From: Pseudoalteromonas spongiae UST010723-006
GTDB taxonomy: Bacteria > Pseudomonadota > Gammaproteobacteria > Enterobacterales > Alteromonadaceae
Assembly: GCF_000238255.3 (NCBI RefSeq)
Contig: NZ_CP011039.1
Coordinates: 3,025,001-3,089,000, forward strand
Direction: 5' to 3'
DNA: 64,000 nucleotides
Below, piece after piece: positions 7,403 through 17,384 of this stretch (the first letter of the stretch is position 1; the number at the start of each line of letters is the position of its first letter). A program made the translations under genes and the position numbers. The notes beneath the pieces were generated by a model, which worked only from the letters and a program-made list of their open reading frames with translations, had not been told where the DNA came from and did not search any database.

Positions 7403-10400
7403 TTATTCTTCAAAATACAACTTTTCGCGTTTTTTCTTACCTACTTCATTCATCGTTGCAGTATCGAATAAACGACCGTTAATCATAGTGTGCGTTACTT
7501 TATCGGTATCGCGAATATTTTCTAACGGGTTGCCATCGATCACCATTAAGTCGGCAAGCTTACCGACTTCAAGTGAACCGATGTGTTTATCTAAACCAAA
7601 GTGCGTTGCAGGGTCGATGGTTGCAGTGCGGATCACCTCTAGTGGTGCCATGCCCCCTTGCGCGAACATCCACATTTCCCAGTGTGCTGCTAAGCCTTCA
7701 CGTTGACCGTGAGCACCAATGTTTACTAGTACATCTAAGTCTTGTAATTCTTTCGAAACACGGGCGTTATTTACGTGATTATAATGATGATCAGGCGCTT
7801 TAACGCGGCGCATAGAGCGCGGCAGTAGCTTGTTCTTAGGTACGTATTTCGACAGAATTGGATGCGACCACACATCTGTTTTATCGTACCAGTAGTTTTC
7901 ACCCCAAATACCACCATAGGCAACACCTAACGTTGGTGTATAACCTACTTTAGTTTGGCTCCACAGCTGCTTAATATCATCATAAATATTCGCCACTGGT
8001 AGTGAGTGCTCAACACCCGTGTGGCCATCCACCACCATGGTTAAGTTATGCTGCAGTAATGAGCCGCCCTCTGGCACTACCATCATGCCTAGTTCACGTG
8101 CAGCTTGCACAACTTGTTGACGCTGATTACGACGAGGCTGGTTGTACGATTTAACACTAATCGCACCCACTTTTTGTAGACGCTCAATATGAAATTTCGC
8201 ATCGTCCAGGCTATCAACATGACTAGTGTAACCAGGCATGTTCGCACCATATAAAATCGTACCAGTTGAGAAAATGCGCGGCGCGACAATTTTACCGGCT
8301 TTTTGCATTTCGCTGGCTGCGAATACTTCAGTTGTGTCATTTGATGGATCGTGAATTGTCGTTACACCAAATGCCAACCCTGCTAGGTTTTCCCAGTTTT
8401 GCTGAGGAATAATTTCATTTGAACCTTGCGAACCGTGCGCGTGTGCATCAACAAGACCCGGCATAATGGTTTTGCCGTTCATCTCAATAATTAATGCATC
8501 ACTTGGTACGTTCACATCTGCCACAGAGCCAACTGCTTTAATGTGCTTACCGTCGGTAACGATAACGCCATTTTCAATTACCTCATCACCTTTCATGGTA
8601 ATGATGCGTGCGCCAGTCAGTGCAATTACACCTTTTGGTGCATCCATTTTTTGTTTAAAGCCAATGTTTTGGCCGTTTTCAACTTTAAACGACTTTGACT
8701 CATCTTTGGCAATATCAAACACACCGTTTAAGTCAGCATGGTAAAGCTCAGGACCTAGCGACCAGTAAAGCTTATCAGCTGACGTGTTCCAGCTAATATT
8801 TTCACCAGCACGAACTGATAACTGCTCAACCGGGAACTGACTATCTTTCGGACCGATATTAATGGTTTTGCCGCGCTCCACAAATGGCGTTACAAATACT
8901 TTAAAACGCTCAGCAAACGCTAAGTACTTGCCATCCGGCGATAAACGGAATTCAGTCGCGTGTTTTGCTTCGTATAGTTTGCGCTCTTTTTTGCTGGCTA
9001 GTTCAACCACTGAAAGCGATGGTTTTGGCCATGCTTGCATTACATAAATACGGTCGTTCTCAGCACCAAATTGCGGTTGAATACCATGCTTGGTAATAAA
9101 TTCTTCGTCACCGCCACGGCTGCTTACAGCATAGATACCCGGTTTTACCGAGTAACTTGGATCTAGAATCGCACCGCCTTTAATTTTACGGTATACCACT
9201 GTATCACCATCTGGACTAAAGGTTGGTTCAACGTATTTACCTTTAGTTTCAACAATGTCCTTGCCGCGGCCTGAACGTGCCGACACCACACGAATAGTGC
9301 CCTGCTTATTATCATCCCAAGTTACGTACACTATCTTCTTACCATCGCGAGAAAACGACGGGAAGAACTCAAAGTGGTCGCTTTGTTTAGTTAGGCGCCT
9401 TACTTTACCCGACTCTAAATCACGCTTGTAGATATGACCCATGGCTTCAAAAATCGCAGTTTCACCATCTGGCGAAACTTGCACATTGCGTAGCATTTTT
9501 ACGTCAAATTCTTTGGTATCAAGATTTTGTGCAACACGTAATGCCGTTTGTAGCTTTTTGCTAGTTTCCACTTCAAATGGAATGTCGCTTACTTTCTTGC
9601 TTTCAACATCCAGCTTGTGAAGTTTACCGCCCGCCCAGAAGATCAGCTCTTCATTGTCAGGGGTCCAAGCGATGGTCGTATAAACACCGTGAATTGCCCA
9701 TGTTTCCTGCATATCACGCTCAAGCGCACCATATAGCTTTGTGTGTTCCCCCGTAGCAAAGTCATATACATAAAGGCTTGATTGGAAATCATCACGTTTT
9801 ACGTAAGCAAGCTTTTTGCCATCAGGTGATGGTGTTGGGCGAATTGCGCCACCCATGCCTTCAATAATGGTTTCAATTTCACCAGTTTCACGGTCATAGC
9901 GTTTAATTTTATAAATGCCCGCAACTGAATCTTTTGAGTAGTGAAACGTTTTACCTGGTGTCGCGTCTTGTGAGAAATAAACATAGCGACCATCAGGTGA
10001 AAATGCTGGTTCACCTAAATCTTTTTGGTCATTTGCACGCTTAGTTAGCTGTACACCTTTGCCGCCTGCTTTGTGGTAAAGCCATACTTCACCAGCGCCA
10101 AGTGAACGTGTGCCCGTAAAGTGTTTACGCGCAGCGATAAAGTCACCATCAGGGCTCCATACAGGGCTATTTAATAAACGGAATGTTTCGTTGGTTACCG
10201 CAACTTGGTTTGAACCATCAATGTTCATTAGCCAAATATTGTCGCCGCCACCTTGGTCTGACGTAAACGCGATTTTTTTGCCATCTGGGCTAAAACGCGG
10301 CTGCATTTGCCAAGGAATATCTGACGTTAGCTTAGTTGCTTTACCGCCTGAAATTGGCATTGTGTAAATATCACCAAGTAGATCAAATGCCAGTGTTTTT

Positions 10401-10591
10401 CCATCTGGGCTTACATCTACGTTCATCCAAGTACCTTGTTGCACTTTGATGTTGGCATCTAAAAATTCACCTTGTGGCGCTTCAACTTGCCACTCTTTTT
10501 TCTCTTCTTTTTTCGCTTCTTCTGCGCCTGCCTGTGAGCACAACGCTAAGCTCACTGCCATCGCAAGTGAGGTCTTTAATATTTGCTTCAT
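7403..10591 (-). CDS. Exported TolB-like beta-propeller amidohydrolase
   Basis: A 1062-residue exported protein with a clear signal peptide (MKQILKTSLAMAVSLALCSQ, cleavage near AGA). Residues about 45-640 contain many PD40/TolB propeller repeats (recurring SPDGKxIAF: SPDGKTLAFD, SPDGKKIAFT, SPDGRYVYFS, SPDGKYLAFA). Residues about 655-1050 are a metal-dependent amidohydrolase: ARIITMKGDEVIENGVIV opens the beta-sandwich, DAHAHG at 715-720 supplies the first metal ligands, and GKLADLMVIDGNPLENI is the usual C-terminal return. It probably hydrolyses peptides or a cyclic amide in the periplasm; substrate unknown. This two-part architecture is known in marine gammaproteobacteria. It is transcribed alone, divergent from an exported methyltransferase. 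Confidence 0.9.
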   Translation of the reverse strand: MKQILKTSLAMAVSLALCSQAGAEEAKKEEKKEWQVEAPQGEFLDANIKVQQGTWMNVDVSPDGKTLAFDLLGDIYTMPISGGKATKLTSDIPWQMQPRFSPDGKKIAFTSDQGGGDNIWLMNIDGSNQVAVTNETFRLLNSPVWSPDGDFIAARKHFTGTRSLGAGEVWLYHKAGGKGVQLTKRANDQKDLGEPAFSPDGRYVYFSQDATPGKTFHYSKDSVAGIYKIKRYDRETGEIETIIEGMGGAIRPTPSPDGKKLAYVKRDDFQSSLYVYDFATGEHTKLYGALERDMQETWAIHGVYTTIAWTPDNEELIFWAGGKLHKLDVESKKVSDIPFEVETSKKLQTALRVAQNLDTKEFDVKMLRNVQVSPDGETAIFEAMGHIYKRDLESGKVRRLTKQSDHFEFFPSFSRDGKKIVYVTWDDNKQGTIRVVSARSGRGKDIVETKGKYVEPTFSPDGDTVVYRKIKGGAILDPSYSVKPGIYAVSSRGGDEEFITKHGIQPQFGAENDRIYVMQAWPKPSLSVVELASKKERKLYEAKHATEFRLSPDGKYLAFAERFKVFVTPFVERGKTINIGPKDSQFPVEQLSVRAGENISWNTSADKLYWSLGPELYHADLNGVFDIAKDESKSFKVENGQNIGFKQKMDAPKGVIALTGARIITMKGDEVIENGVIVTDGKHIKAVGSVADVNVPSDALIIEMNGKTIMPGLVDAHAHGSQGSNEIIPQQNWENLAGLAFGVTTIHDPSNDTTEVFAASEMQKAGKIVAPRIFSTGTILYGANMPGYTSHVDSLDDAKFHIERLQKVGAISVKSYNQPRRNQRQQVVQAARELGMMVVPEGGSLLQHNLTMVVDGHTGVEHSLPVANIYDDIKQLWSQTKVGYTPTLGVAYGGIWGENYWYDKTDVWSHPILSKYVPKNKLLPRSMRRVKAPDHHYNHVNNARVSKELQDLDVLVNIGAHGQREGLAAHWEMWMFAQGGMAPLEVIRTATIDPATHFGLDKHIGSLEVGKLADLMVIDGNPLENIRDTDKVTHTMINGRLFDTATMNEVGKKKREKLYFEE

Positions 10592-10811
10592 CTCGGAGTC
10601 TTCTAGTTGTCACGTTTATTCTGTAACGAATTGAAACAAAATCGTGATTAATTAGCTAGTTTGCTTGAGTTAAAACCACCTAAAAAATCGATTAAAAATT
10701 TAGCAGTTGGCTAAATAGAAATATTTTGCAACAAGTTACAACGCAAAATGCTTAAACAATCAACAGTTTTATGTTTAGCTTGTACCGATAATTTACCTTT
10801 AGGGACTAAAC

Positions 10812-11624
10812 ATGAAAACCTTACTTAACCTAGCGATTAGTGCAGCAATTGCGACCGCATCTATCACTGTCGCACATGCAACAACGCTACAAGACACAGT
10901 AAAAAGCGAAGTGCGCAGCGATAAAAATAAAGCACGTGATGAATTTCGTAACCCACAACAAACGCTAAATTTCTTTGGTTTAAGCAAAGATATGAATGTG
11001 GTAGAAATTTGGCCAGGCGGCGGTTGGTACACCGAAATTATCGCGCCTATGGTGGCTGAGAAAGGTAAGTTTGTTGCGGCGCATTTTCCGTCAGGTACAG
11101 ATATTGGTTACTTCAATAAACATTTACCAAAGTATCAGGCAAAAATTAAAAATACACCGGCACTGAGCAAAACTGAAATCACCGAATTTCACCCTAAATT
11201 TAGCCCAGAAATGGCCCCTGCAGGCAGTGCCGACATGGTGCTAACTTTCCGTAACTTACATAATTTTTATATGACTAGCGACGAGATGATGCAATCAACA
11301 CTTGATGCTGCATTTAAAGCGCTTAAACCTGGCGGTGTTTTAGGTGTCGTTGATCATAAATTACCTGAGAACTTAGACACAGAAGCCTTTCGCCAATCGG
11401 GTTACATTAAACAAAGTGTAGTTGAAGCAGCTGCTAAAAAAGCGGGCTTTAAATTGGTTGCCAGTTCGGGCGTGAATGCCAATCCGCTTGATCAAGCACA
11501 GTACGAAAAAGGCGTATGGACATTACCACCAACACTTGCACTAGGTGATAAAGACAAAGCCAAGTACCTTGCTATTGGTGAAAGTAACCGTTTCACGCTT
11601 AAGTTTGTAAAACCTAAGCTATAA
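10812..11624 (+). CDS. Exported class I SAM-dependent methyltransferase-like protein
   Basis: A 270-residue protein starting with a convincing signal peptide (MKTLLNLAISAAIATASITV, cleavage near AHA). The rest looks like a predicted-methyltransferase family (COG4798 type): VVEIWPGGGWYTEIIAP is the SAM-binding motif I, SADMVLTFRNLHNFY is the motif following the acidic residue, and ALKPGGVLGVVDHK is motif III. SAM is cytoplasmic, so secretion of a methyltransferase fold is peculiar, although the family generally has this leader; it may have another ligand. Good ribosome site TAGGGACTAAAC before the ATG. Confidence 0.85.
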   Translation: MKTLLNLAISAAIATASITVAHATTLQDTVKSEVRSDKNKARDEFRNPQQTLNFFGLSKDMNVVEIWPGGGWYTEIIAPMVAEKGKFVAAHFPSGTDIGYFNKHLPKYQAKIKNTPALSKTEITEFHPKFSPEMAPAGSADMVLTFRNLHNFYMTSDEMMQSTLDAAFKALKPGGVLGVVDHKLPENLDTEAFRQSGYIKQSVVEAAAKKAGFKLVASSGVNANPLDQAQYEKGVWTLPPTLALGDKDKAKYLAIGESNRFTLKFVKPKL

Positions 11625-11634
11625 ACAGACAAGT

Positions 11635-11662
11635 AAAGCAGGCACAGTGTGCCTGCTTTTTT
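11635..11662. terminator. Bidirectional intrinsic terminator
   Basis: The stem AAAGCAGGCAC with GTGCCTGCTTT and a 3-base loop is flanked by T and A runs, between convergent methyltransferase and TonB-receptor genes. Confidence 0.85.
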
Positions 11663-11665
11663 ATA

Positions 11666-13912
11666 TTAGAATTGATAACTTACTGTAATTTTGTAGTTAC
11701 GCCCTAGTTCACCCGCATCTGTTGCATTACTCGCTGGTGCACGTAAATAGCGTTCGTTGGTAATATTATCCACCCCCACAACAACGCCTACCCCTGAAAG
11801 CACACCTTCGCCTTGATAGCTCGCATTTAAATTATAAAGTTGGTATGAATCTGTGCCCCAACCTCGGTCTAAATAGGCTTCTGGCAAGCGTTTTTGCTCA
11901 GCATATGCGAGCATCTGCACACCCACATTAAGGCTATCAAGCACTTGGTAATTTAGATTAAGCGTGAGCTTATCTGCAGGCGCTTCTGTGTAGGCTTGTT
12001 TGTCATTTTCAATGGTACCTAAAAAGAAGTTAGGTACGCCGTACGCATCCATTTCAATTGTGGAATACCCTAAATACGCATCAAACTTACTAAGCGAGTA
12101 ATGCAGCTCTAATTCAACACCGCTACTTTCAAGTTTGCCGATATTCTTCGCGCTGTAATCACGGTGCGTGGCAACCGGCACACCATTGCTAGGGTTAGGG
12201 CCAGGTGAACCTAACTGCTTATTGCCATTTTCGTCAACGTAATACATAAACGGTACGTTATCGATAAAGTTTTCGATATCGTTATTGAAATACATAGCCT
12301 TAACAGTGAACACGTCGGCATAAGCAACGTTAGACCAATCTAAGCCAAAGCCCACTTCAATATTTTCTGATAGCTCTGGTTTTAAATCAGGCTGCGGTTC
12401 TTGATAACAAATTTTGCCACCAATGTGGCAGCGCCACTCGTCTTTTTTATACAGCTCTTGTACCGAAGGTGCGCGAAATGCCTCTGCATATTTGGCATAA
12501 AAATTAAGGAAATCAGTCGCTTTATAGGTTACGCCCAATTCACTGGATAACTCGCCGCTATCGCTATTATCGTAGTCATCAAATGTGTTACTACTGCGAT
12601 CGAAGACATCATAGCGCAAGCCCGCTGTGGTCAGTAATGTATCGTTTAAAAAGCTGGCTTGATCAATTGCCGCAAGTGAAAAATTAGTTGAATCACTTTT
12701 ACCGTAGAACGTTGAGCTGACACCTTCTTCAAGTTCATTTTGTTCAAATTCTTCGTATTCAAAATTGAACTCAAGCGCTAATTTGTGATTAATCACGCCT
12801 TCAAATTCAGATAAGTTAGCAACCCTTAAACCTGTACGTGTATTGCTACCGTCGCTTAATTTGTCAAACGCTATTTTATTGCCACGATTAACAATATAAC
12901 CCATGGTTACTTCATCGTAACTTTTCTTTGAGAATACCGCCTGCACATCTAAATCGATAAGCGGTGAGGTTGGCTGATAGGTATAACTAGTCATTAATTC
13001 AATGTAGTCATTTTTATAATCTTCAGACAAAGTAGGATAACGCAGTGCTAAATCCAAACGCTGCCCATAAGGCTGATTAAGCGATTCGGTTTCACTCCAA
13101 TCTAATTTAGTTTGTAAGCTATGCTCTGGTGCAAAATACCACGTGTTTTTAATTGTTGCGTTGGTTCTAGCTGAGTCATTACTGATTTTTTCCAACTTGG
13201 CTAACTCGCCAACTTCGTCGCCTTTATCGTCGCTTGGTACAACATCAATATCTGAAAATTCAACATAAGAGGCATGTAAAACCGTGTCTGTGTGCGCAGT
13301 TAATGCAAATAAAGAACCGCTAAAACTATTCGAGTCAGACACAGATTGGTGCATTACCTGAGCGCGAGCGCCAAAACCTTCTTCACCATTTAAGTAATCG
13401 CTTGCATCTTTAGTGACCAAACGAATACTACCACCTACTGCGCCAGAACCTACGGTTAACGAATCTGCGCCACGCAGTACCTGAACTTGCTTTAATTGGG
13501 CTGGATCTATACCTAAGCTATTAATAGTTGCAATATTGCTGCCGCCATCTGATTCTGTTTTGCGTTTCACATTATCAATTGATACAAAAATACGTTCGCC
13601 ATACAAACCACGAATCGCTGGTTGACCTGAAAGTGGCGTTACACTGCCTGTCATATCAACACCCGGTAACTCTTTCAAAATATTGCTTAGTTCAGCTTCT
13701 TGGTTACGCTTAATGTGTTCGTCGTTAACTTGTGAGATCGATGCCGCGGCATCATGCTTTGCCACTGTTAGCTTGTGACCAAATACTGAAATCGTTTCAA
13801 TATCTTGCTCACCTGCTAATTTTTCATTGTTATTTTGGGATTGTGCATTAAACGCTGTGGTAGATAAGCCTAAAACAATGGCTGTTGAAACTAGCGTACG
13901 AGAGAAGTTCAT
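11666..13912 (-). CDS. TonB-dependent outer-membrane receptor, heme/hemoglobin type
   Basis: A 748-residue outer-membrane receptor. A signal peptide (MNFSRTLVSTAIVLGLSTTA) is followed by a TonB box-like IETISVFGH, then a plug domain (SNILKELPGVDMTGS, PAIRGLYGERIFVSID, QVQVLRGADSLTVGSGAVGG) and a large beta-barrel ending YKITVSYQF with the terminal aromatic residue needed for barrel assembly. FRAPSVQELY matches the FRAP box of heme receptors of the HmuR/HutA kind, and PDLKPE resembles their second conserved box. It would import heme or another iron source with TonB-ExbBD energy. No heme transporter or oxygenase genes adjoin it. A Fur-box-like site lies just upstream. Confidence 0.9.
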   Translation of the reverse strand: MNFSRTLVSTAIVLGLSTTAFNAQSQNNNEKLAGEQDIETISVFGHKLTVAKHDAAASISQVNDEHIKRNQEAELSNILKELPGVDMTGSVTPLSGQPAIRGLYGERIFVSIDNVKRKTESDGGSNIATINSLGIDPAQLKQVQVLRGADSLTVGSGAVGGSIRLVTKDASDYLNGEEGFGARAQVMHQSVSDSNSFSGSLFALTAHTDTVLHASYVEFSDIDVVPSDDKGDEVGELAKLEKISNDSARTNATIKNTWYFAPEHSLQTKLDWSETESLNQPYGQRLDLALRYPTLSEDYKNDYIELMTSYTYQPTSPLIDLDVQAVFSKKSYDEVTMGYIVNRGNKIAFDKLSDGSNTRTGLRVANLSEFEGVINHKLALEFNFEYEEFEQNELEEGVSSTFYGKSDSTNFSLAAIDQASFLNDTLLTTAGLRYDVFDRSSNTFDDYDNSDSGELSSELGVTYKATDFLNFYAKYAEAFRAPSVQELYKKDEWRCHIGGKICYQEPQPDLKPELSENIEVGFGLDWSNVAYADVFTVKAMYFNNDIENFIDNVPFMYYVDENGNKQLGSPGPNPSNGVPVATHRDYSAKNIGKLESSGVELELHYSLSKFDAYLGYSTIEMDAYGVPNFFLGTIENDKQAYTEAPADKLTLNLNYQVLDSLNVGVQMLAYAEQKRLPEAYLDRGWGTDSYQLYNLNASYQGEGVLSGVGVVVGVDNITNERYLRAPASNATDAGELGRNYKITVSYQF

Positions 13913-14276
13913 TTACATTTTCCTTAACGATAATTATTCGCACTCGCGTTAAGATTAAAGTATCTACTCTAGGCTTTCAACATCTAAAATTACTAAAAAA
14001 GCATTTAAAATCAGTATTTAACAAACGATTAATAAGTATTTAATTAAAAAAGAACTGGTGAAATTAAGACAATAATACGATTTTATACTGAGTTTTATTA
14101 TTACGCTTACACTGTTTTAACTAATTGCAATGCAGGTTAAAATATCCGCCGTTTTTACAATTCAATATGATTTAGGTACTCATCTTAAAACGTGAGTTTA
14201 ATCGGCACAGGGAGTGGGTTTATTTAACGCTAACCATGTTGGATTGTTATCGATGTGAAAAAAGGAAATTAATTTA
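13913..14276. other. Intergenic region between divergent TonB receptor and glmU
   Basis: This 364-base A/T-rich stretch holds the receptor promoter side with its Fur-box candidate and, nearer to glmU, an AAAGGAAATTAATTTA ribosome site. I see no gene or further strong repeat. Confidence 0.5.
13929..13941 (-). promoter_or_regulatory. Candidate Fur box of the TonB receptor
   Basis: GATAATTATTCGC keeps the first GATAAT hexamer exactly and four of the six bases of the second, about 17 bases upstream of the receptor start codon. Its fit with an iron-uptake gene supports it. Confidence 0.5.
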
Positions 14277-15638
14277 ATGGCATTAACCACTGTTATTCTC
14301 GCTGCGGGTAAAGGTACTCGTATGCGTTCAAAGCTGCCGAAAGTACTGCACCCTGTTGCCAACAAGCCTATGGTGCAACACGTTATTGATAATGCATTAT
14401 CGCTTGGCGCTAACACCACTAACTTAGTCTACGGTCATGGCGGCGAGTTATTAAAAGAGCACCTAGCGCATAACGATGTGAACTGGGTATTACAAGCAGA
14501 GCAACTTGGTACTGGCCACGCGGTGGCACAGGCAAAAGAGCATATCGCGAATGACGATACCGTATTAATTCTTTACGGCGACGTACCACTTACTAAAAAA
14601 TCAACATTAGAAGCACTACTTGATGTAACACCAAGTAAAGGCCTCGCTATTTTAACCGTCAACTTAGATGATCCGTCGGGCTATGGCCGCATTGAGCGTA
14701 AAGATGGCAATATTGTGGGTATTGTTGAGCAAAAAGATGCCAACCCAGAGCAACTAAAAATCACTGAAATCAACTCAGGCATTATGACGGTTAACGGTGG
14801 TTTGTTACGTGATTGGCTCGGCCGCTTATCAAATAATAATGCGCAAGGCGAATACTACCTAACGGATATTGTTGCTATGGCGCACGCTGATGGCGTTGAA
14901 ATTACCTCTGCCCAACCAAGCGATTTAATGGAAGTGGAAGGTGCTAATAACCGTGTGCAGCTAGCTGCATTAGAGCGCGCTTATCAAGCGTGGCAAGCTG
15001 AAGATTTAATGCTAAATGGCGCAAGTTTAGCTGATCCTGCACGTATTGATGTACGCGGTGAAGTCACCACAGGTCGAGACGTACAAATTGATGTTAACGT
15101 AGTATTTGAAGGCAAAGTAGTACTTGGTGACGATGTTGTTATTGGCCCGAACTGCGTGCTAAAAGACTGCGAAATCGGCGATGGCGTGGTGATTAAAGCT
15201 AACTCTATTGTTGAAGAGGCAAAAGTTGCTGCTAAATGTACACTTGGCCCATTTGCACGCCTTCGTCCAGGTGCCATTATGGAAGAAGACTCGCACATTG
15301 GTAACTTTGTCGAAATGAAAAAGACCCGCTTAGGCAAAGGTTCTAAAGCGAATCATTTAACGTACCTTGGCGATACGGAAGTAGGCGAAAAAGTAAATAT
15401 TGGCGCCGGCACCATTACCTGTAACTATGATGGTGTAAATAAGTCTAAAACCATTATTGGCGATAACGCGTTTATTGGCTCAAACAGCTCGCTGGTAGCG
15501 CCTGTTGAAATTGGTCAAACAGCCACAATTGGCGCAGGCTCAGTTGTTACCGCCAATGTTGCAGAGCAGCAGTTAGCTGTATCACGTGCAAAACAACGCA
15601 ACATTGATGGTTGGCAGCGCCCTGTTAAGAAAAGCTAA
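14277..15638 (+). CDS. glmU: Bifunctional GlcNAc-1-phosphate uridylyltransferase / glucosamine-1-phosphate acetyltransferase
   Basis: A 453-residue full-length GlmU. The N-terminal pyrophosphorylase shows [17 protein letters not shown] (8-24), QLGTGHA (75-81) and YGDVPL (102-107); the C-terminal left-handed beta-helix acetyltransferase has many hexapeptide repeats and [16 protein letters not shown] plus [12 protein letters not shown]. It makes UDP-GlcNAc, precursor of peptidoglycan and lipopolysaccharide, in the cytoplasm. In many gammaproteobacteria glmU trails the atp operon; nothing of that operon lies just upstream here. Its pathway partner glmS follows at 17.4 kb after one intervening divergent gene and a DeoR-type regulator. 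Confidence 0.98.
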   Translation: MALTTVILAAGKGTRMRSKLPKVLHPVANKPMVQHVIDNALSLGANTTNLVYGHGGELLKEHLAHNDVNWVLQAEQLGTGHAVAQAKEHIANDDTVLILYGDVPLTKKSTLEALLDVTPSKGLAILTVNLDDPSGYGRIERKDGNIVGIVEQKDANPEQLKITEINSGIMTVNGGLLRDWLGRLSNNNAQGEYYLTDIVAMAHADGVEITSAQPSDLMEVEGANNRVQLAALERAYQAWQAEDLMLNGASLADPARIDVRGEVTTGRDVQIDVNVVFEGKVVLGDDVVIGPNCVLKDCEIGDGVVIKANSIVEEAKVAAKCTLGPFARLRPGAIMEEDSHIGNFVEMKKTRLGKGSKANHLTYLGDTEVGEKVNIGAGTITCNYDGVNKSKTIIGDNAFIGSNSSLVAPVEIGQTATIGAGSVVTANVAEQQLAVSRAKQRNIDGWQRPVKKS

Positions 15639-15652
15639 CAACAACGCTATTG

Positions 15653-15680
15653 AAAAAGCCGCTATTTAGCGGCTTTTTTT
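15653..15680. terminator. Intrinsic terminator of glmU, overlapping next gene's stop
   Basis: AAAAAGCCGCTA pairs with TAGCGGCTTTTT, with a T-run, and includes the stop codon of the convergent gene at 15662. Confidence 0.85.
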
Positions 15681-16345
15681 GTTTCTACGGGCGTGGTTTT
15701 TACAATTGGTTTTGATTCGACAATTGCTGGACAGATTTCAACCTCTTGCGTATCACCTTTGCCATTACTGATGTAACAGTTTTCGAGTATGGAGCAGTAA
15801 CACACCTCAGCTTTTACTTTAAAGCGCTTTTTATCAAGAATCTGCCAAAACTTCTCGTTGTACTTGGTTTTTTCAAGCGCTAAAAGACTAATTGAGCCTC
15901 CCGGTGGCACAAGTGCATTTTGCGCAAATGAGGTGGTGATCCAGCCAAATTCTTTAAAGAAATTAACCTTCGGTGACTTTTTTTGCAGTTCTTTCAGCGC
16001 CGTTTCATAGGCCTTAATGTCAAAACAACATGCAGTGATAAAGTCATAAACATCGTAATACTCTTTACCTTGGTAGGTGTACTTCAAATATTTAACAAGG
16101 GCAGGACCTGCGCCAGAGTTTTTTAAGGTAAAGGTAATCTCTTGGCTGCGTTTTTCCATATTCGCATTACCAGAAACAAACTGCATCCAAGGCCAAGTTG
16201 CCGCTTTTACCTGCTTTTCTGCCGCATTGGCTTGTAAAAAAGTGGCATAAAATGAGGCTGCTGAAATAATAATGGCGCATAGCGCCAAAAATAGATTCAC
16301 CTTATCTTGCGAAAAGTGAAGTTTGGATTGCTTTTTTTCCTTCAT
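15662..16345 (-). CDS. Membrane-anchored hypothetical protein
   Basis: A 227-residue protein with a basic cytoplasmic N-terminus, a single membrane segment at about 18-40 (LFLALCAIIISAASFYATFL) and a large domain outside. After the membrane comes AAEKQVKAATWPWMQF and a beta-rich domain (EITFTLKNSGAGPALVKYLK), a pattern shared by many uncharacterised bacterial proteins that resemble immunoglobulin-like folds. It is cysteine-rich in the second half (ACCFD, EVCYCSILENC). The tail is Lys/Pro/Thr-rich. No family function is recognised. It lies between glmU and glmR on the opposite strand, with no sign of a role in amino-sugar metabolism. Confidence 0.7.
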   Translation of the reverse strand: MKEKKQSKLHFSQDKVNLFLALCAIIISAASFYATFLQANAAEKQVKAATWPWMQFVSGNANMEKRSQEITFTLKNSGAGPALVKYLKYTYQGKEYYDVYDFITACCFDIKAYETALKELQKKSPKVNFFKEFGWITTSFAQNALVPPGGSISLLALEKTKYNEKFWQILDKKRFKVKAEVCYCSILENCYISNGKGDTQEVEICPAIVESKPIVKTTPVETKKAAK

Positions 16346-16519
16346 AGCATCTTGTTGTTTTTATTAACGCTTTACGCACTATAAATAAATCATTAAGCAA
16401 CTACAACAAAGCCATATTGGCAATTGTTACTAGATGTTCAGCAATAATCTTCAACGAACCACATAACGGCCATAAAATAAGCGCTTGCGATCTGTTAAGT
16501 TTCAATTAAAATACCACAT

Positions 16520-16534
16520 CTTTCGAAACGAAAC
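16520..16534. promoter_or_regulatory. Candidate DeoR-family operator
   Basis: CTTTCGAAACGAAAC, on the other strand GTTTCGTTTCGAAAG, contains the TTTCGTTTCG-like repeat favoured by GlpR/AgaR-type DeoR regulators. It ends 11 bases before the regulator's start codon, so autoregulation is plausible. Confidence 0.45.
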
Positions 16535-16545
16535 TTATTGGAAAA

Positions 16546-17310
16546 ATGACGAAACGTAACACCCAACAAAGACGCCATACTATTTTGCAGCAAGTAAATG
16601 AACTTGGTGAAGTGAGCGTTGAACAGCTCGCTGAACAGTTTGCAACGTCAGAAGTTACGATTCGAAAAGATTTAACCGCACTTGAACAGAGTGGACTGCT
16701 ATTACGTCGTTACGGTGGCGCAATGGCATTGCCACAAGAGATCGTTGCAAATAGCGACGAAAAGCTCGATCCGATTCGCAAAATGCAAATAGCAAAAGCA
16801 GCAGCTGATCTCATTAAAGATCATAACCGCATTATTATTGATAGCGGTCGCACCACAGCGGCAATGATCCCTGAGCTTTCACACAAGCGTGGTTTAGTCG
16901 TCATGACCAACGCCATAAATGTAGCTAACCGATTGCTTTCATTAGAAAATGAGCCAACTTTATTAATGCCTGGCGGCACCTGGGATCCGCATTCTGAATC
17001 ATTTCAGGGGCAAGTTGCCGAGCAAGTTGTGTGCTCATACGACTTCGATCAATTATTTATTGGTGCCGATGGCATTGATATTGATAGAGGTACTACTACA
17101 TTCAATGAATTGATCGGTTTGAGTCGCGTTATGGCTGATTCAGCAAGGGAAGTAATTGTGCTTGTTGAATCAAACAAGATTGGTAAGAAGATACCGAATC
17201 TAGAAATACCGTGGCAGCAAGTAGATTATTTAGTAACGGATGATGGCTTAGACGACAACACTAAGCAGGCAATTGAACAACATCAGGTTACTGTTATTTG
17301 CGCCGAATAA
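16546..17310 (+). CDS. DeoR/GlpR-type transcription regulator of the glm region
   Basis: A 254-residue regulator. Residues 6-60 are the DeoR winged helix (RRHTILQQVNELGEVSVEQL, then ATSEVTIRKDLTALEQSGLLLRRYGGA in two overlapping pieces), and residues about 80-250 are the sugar-phosphate sensor domain with IDSGRTTAAMIPEL, VMTNAINVANRL, LMPGGTWDPHSESFQG and FIGADGID. Such regulators bind phosphosugars, and the place directly before glmS (74 bases) suggests control of amino-sugar synthesis by glucosamine-6-phosphate or a related effector. A DeoR-type operator candidate overlaps its promoter region. The same gene order is common in Vibrio and Alteromonadales. Confidence 0.92.
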   Translation: MTKRNTQQRRHTILQQVNELGEVSVEQLAEQFATSEVTIRKDLTALEQSGLLLRRYGGAMALPQEIVANSDEKLDPIRKMQIAKAAADLIKDHNRIIIDSGRTTAAMIPELSHKRGLVVMTNAINVANRLLSLENEPTLLMPGGTWDPHSESFQGQVAEQVVCSYDFDQLFIGADGIDIDRGTTTFNELIGLSRVMADSAREVIVLVESNKIGKKIPNLEIPWQQVDYLVTDDGLDDNTKQAIEQHQVTVICAE

Positions 17311-17384
17311 CGCATTTGCAGGTTCCGACAACAAACCTGTAACCCATTTAACGCTCACATACCGTGCAATTTAAGGAGATTATT

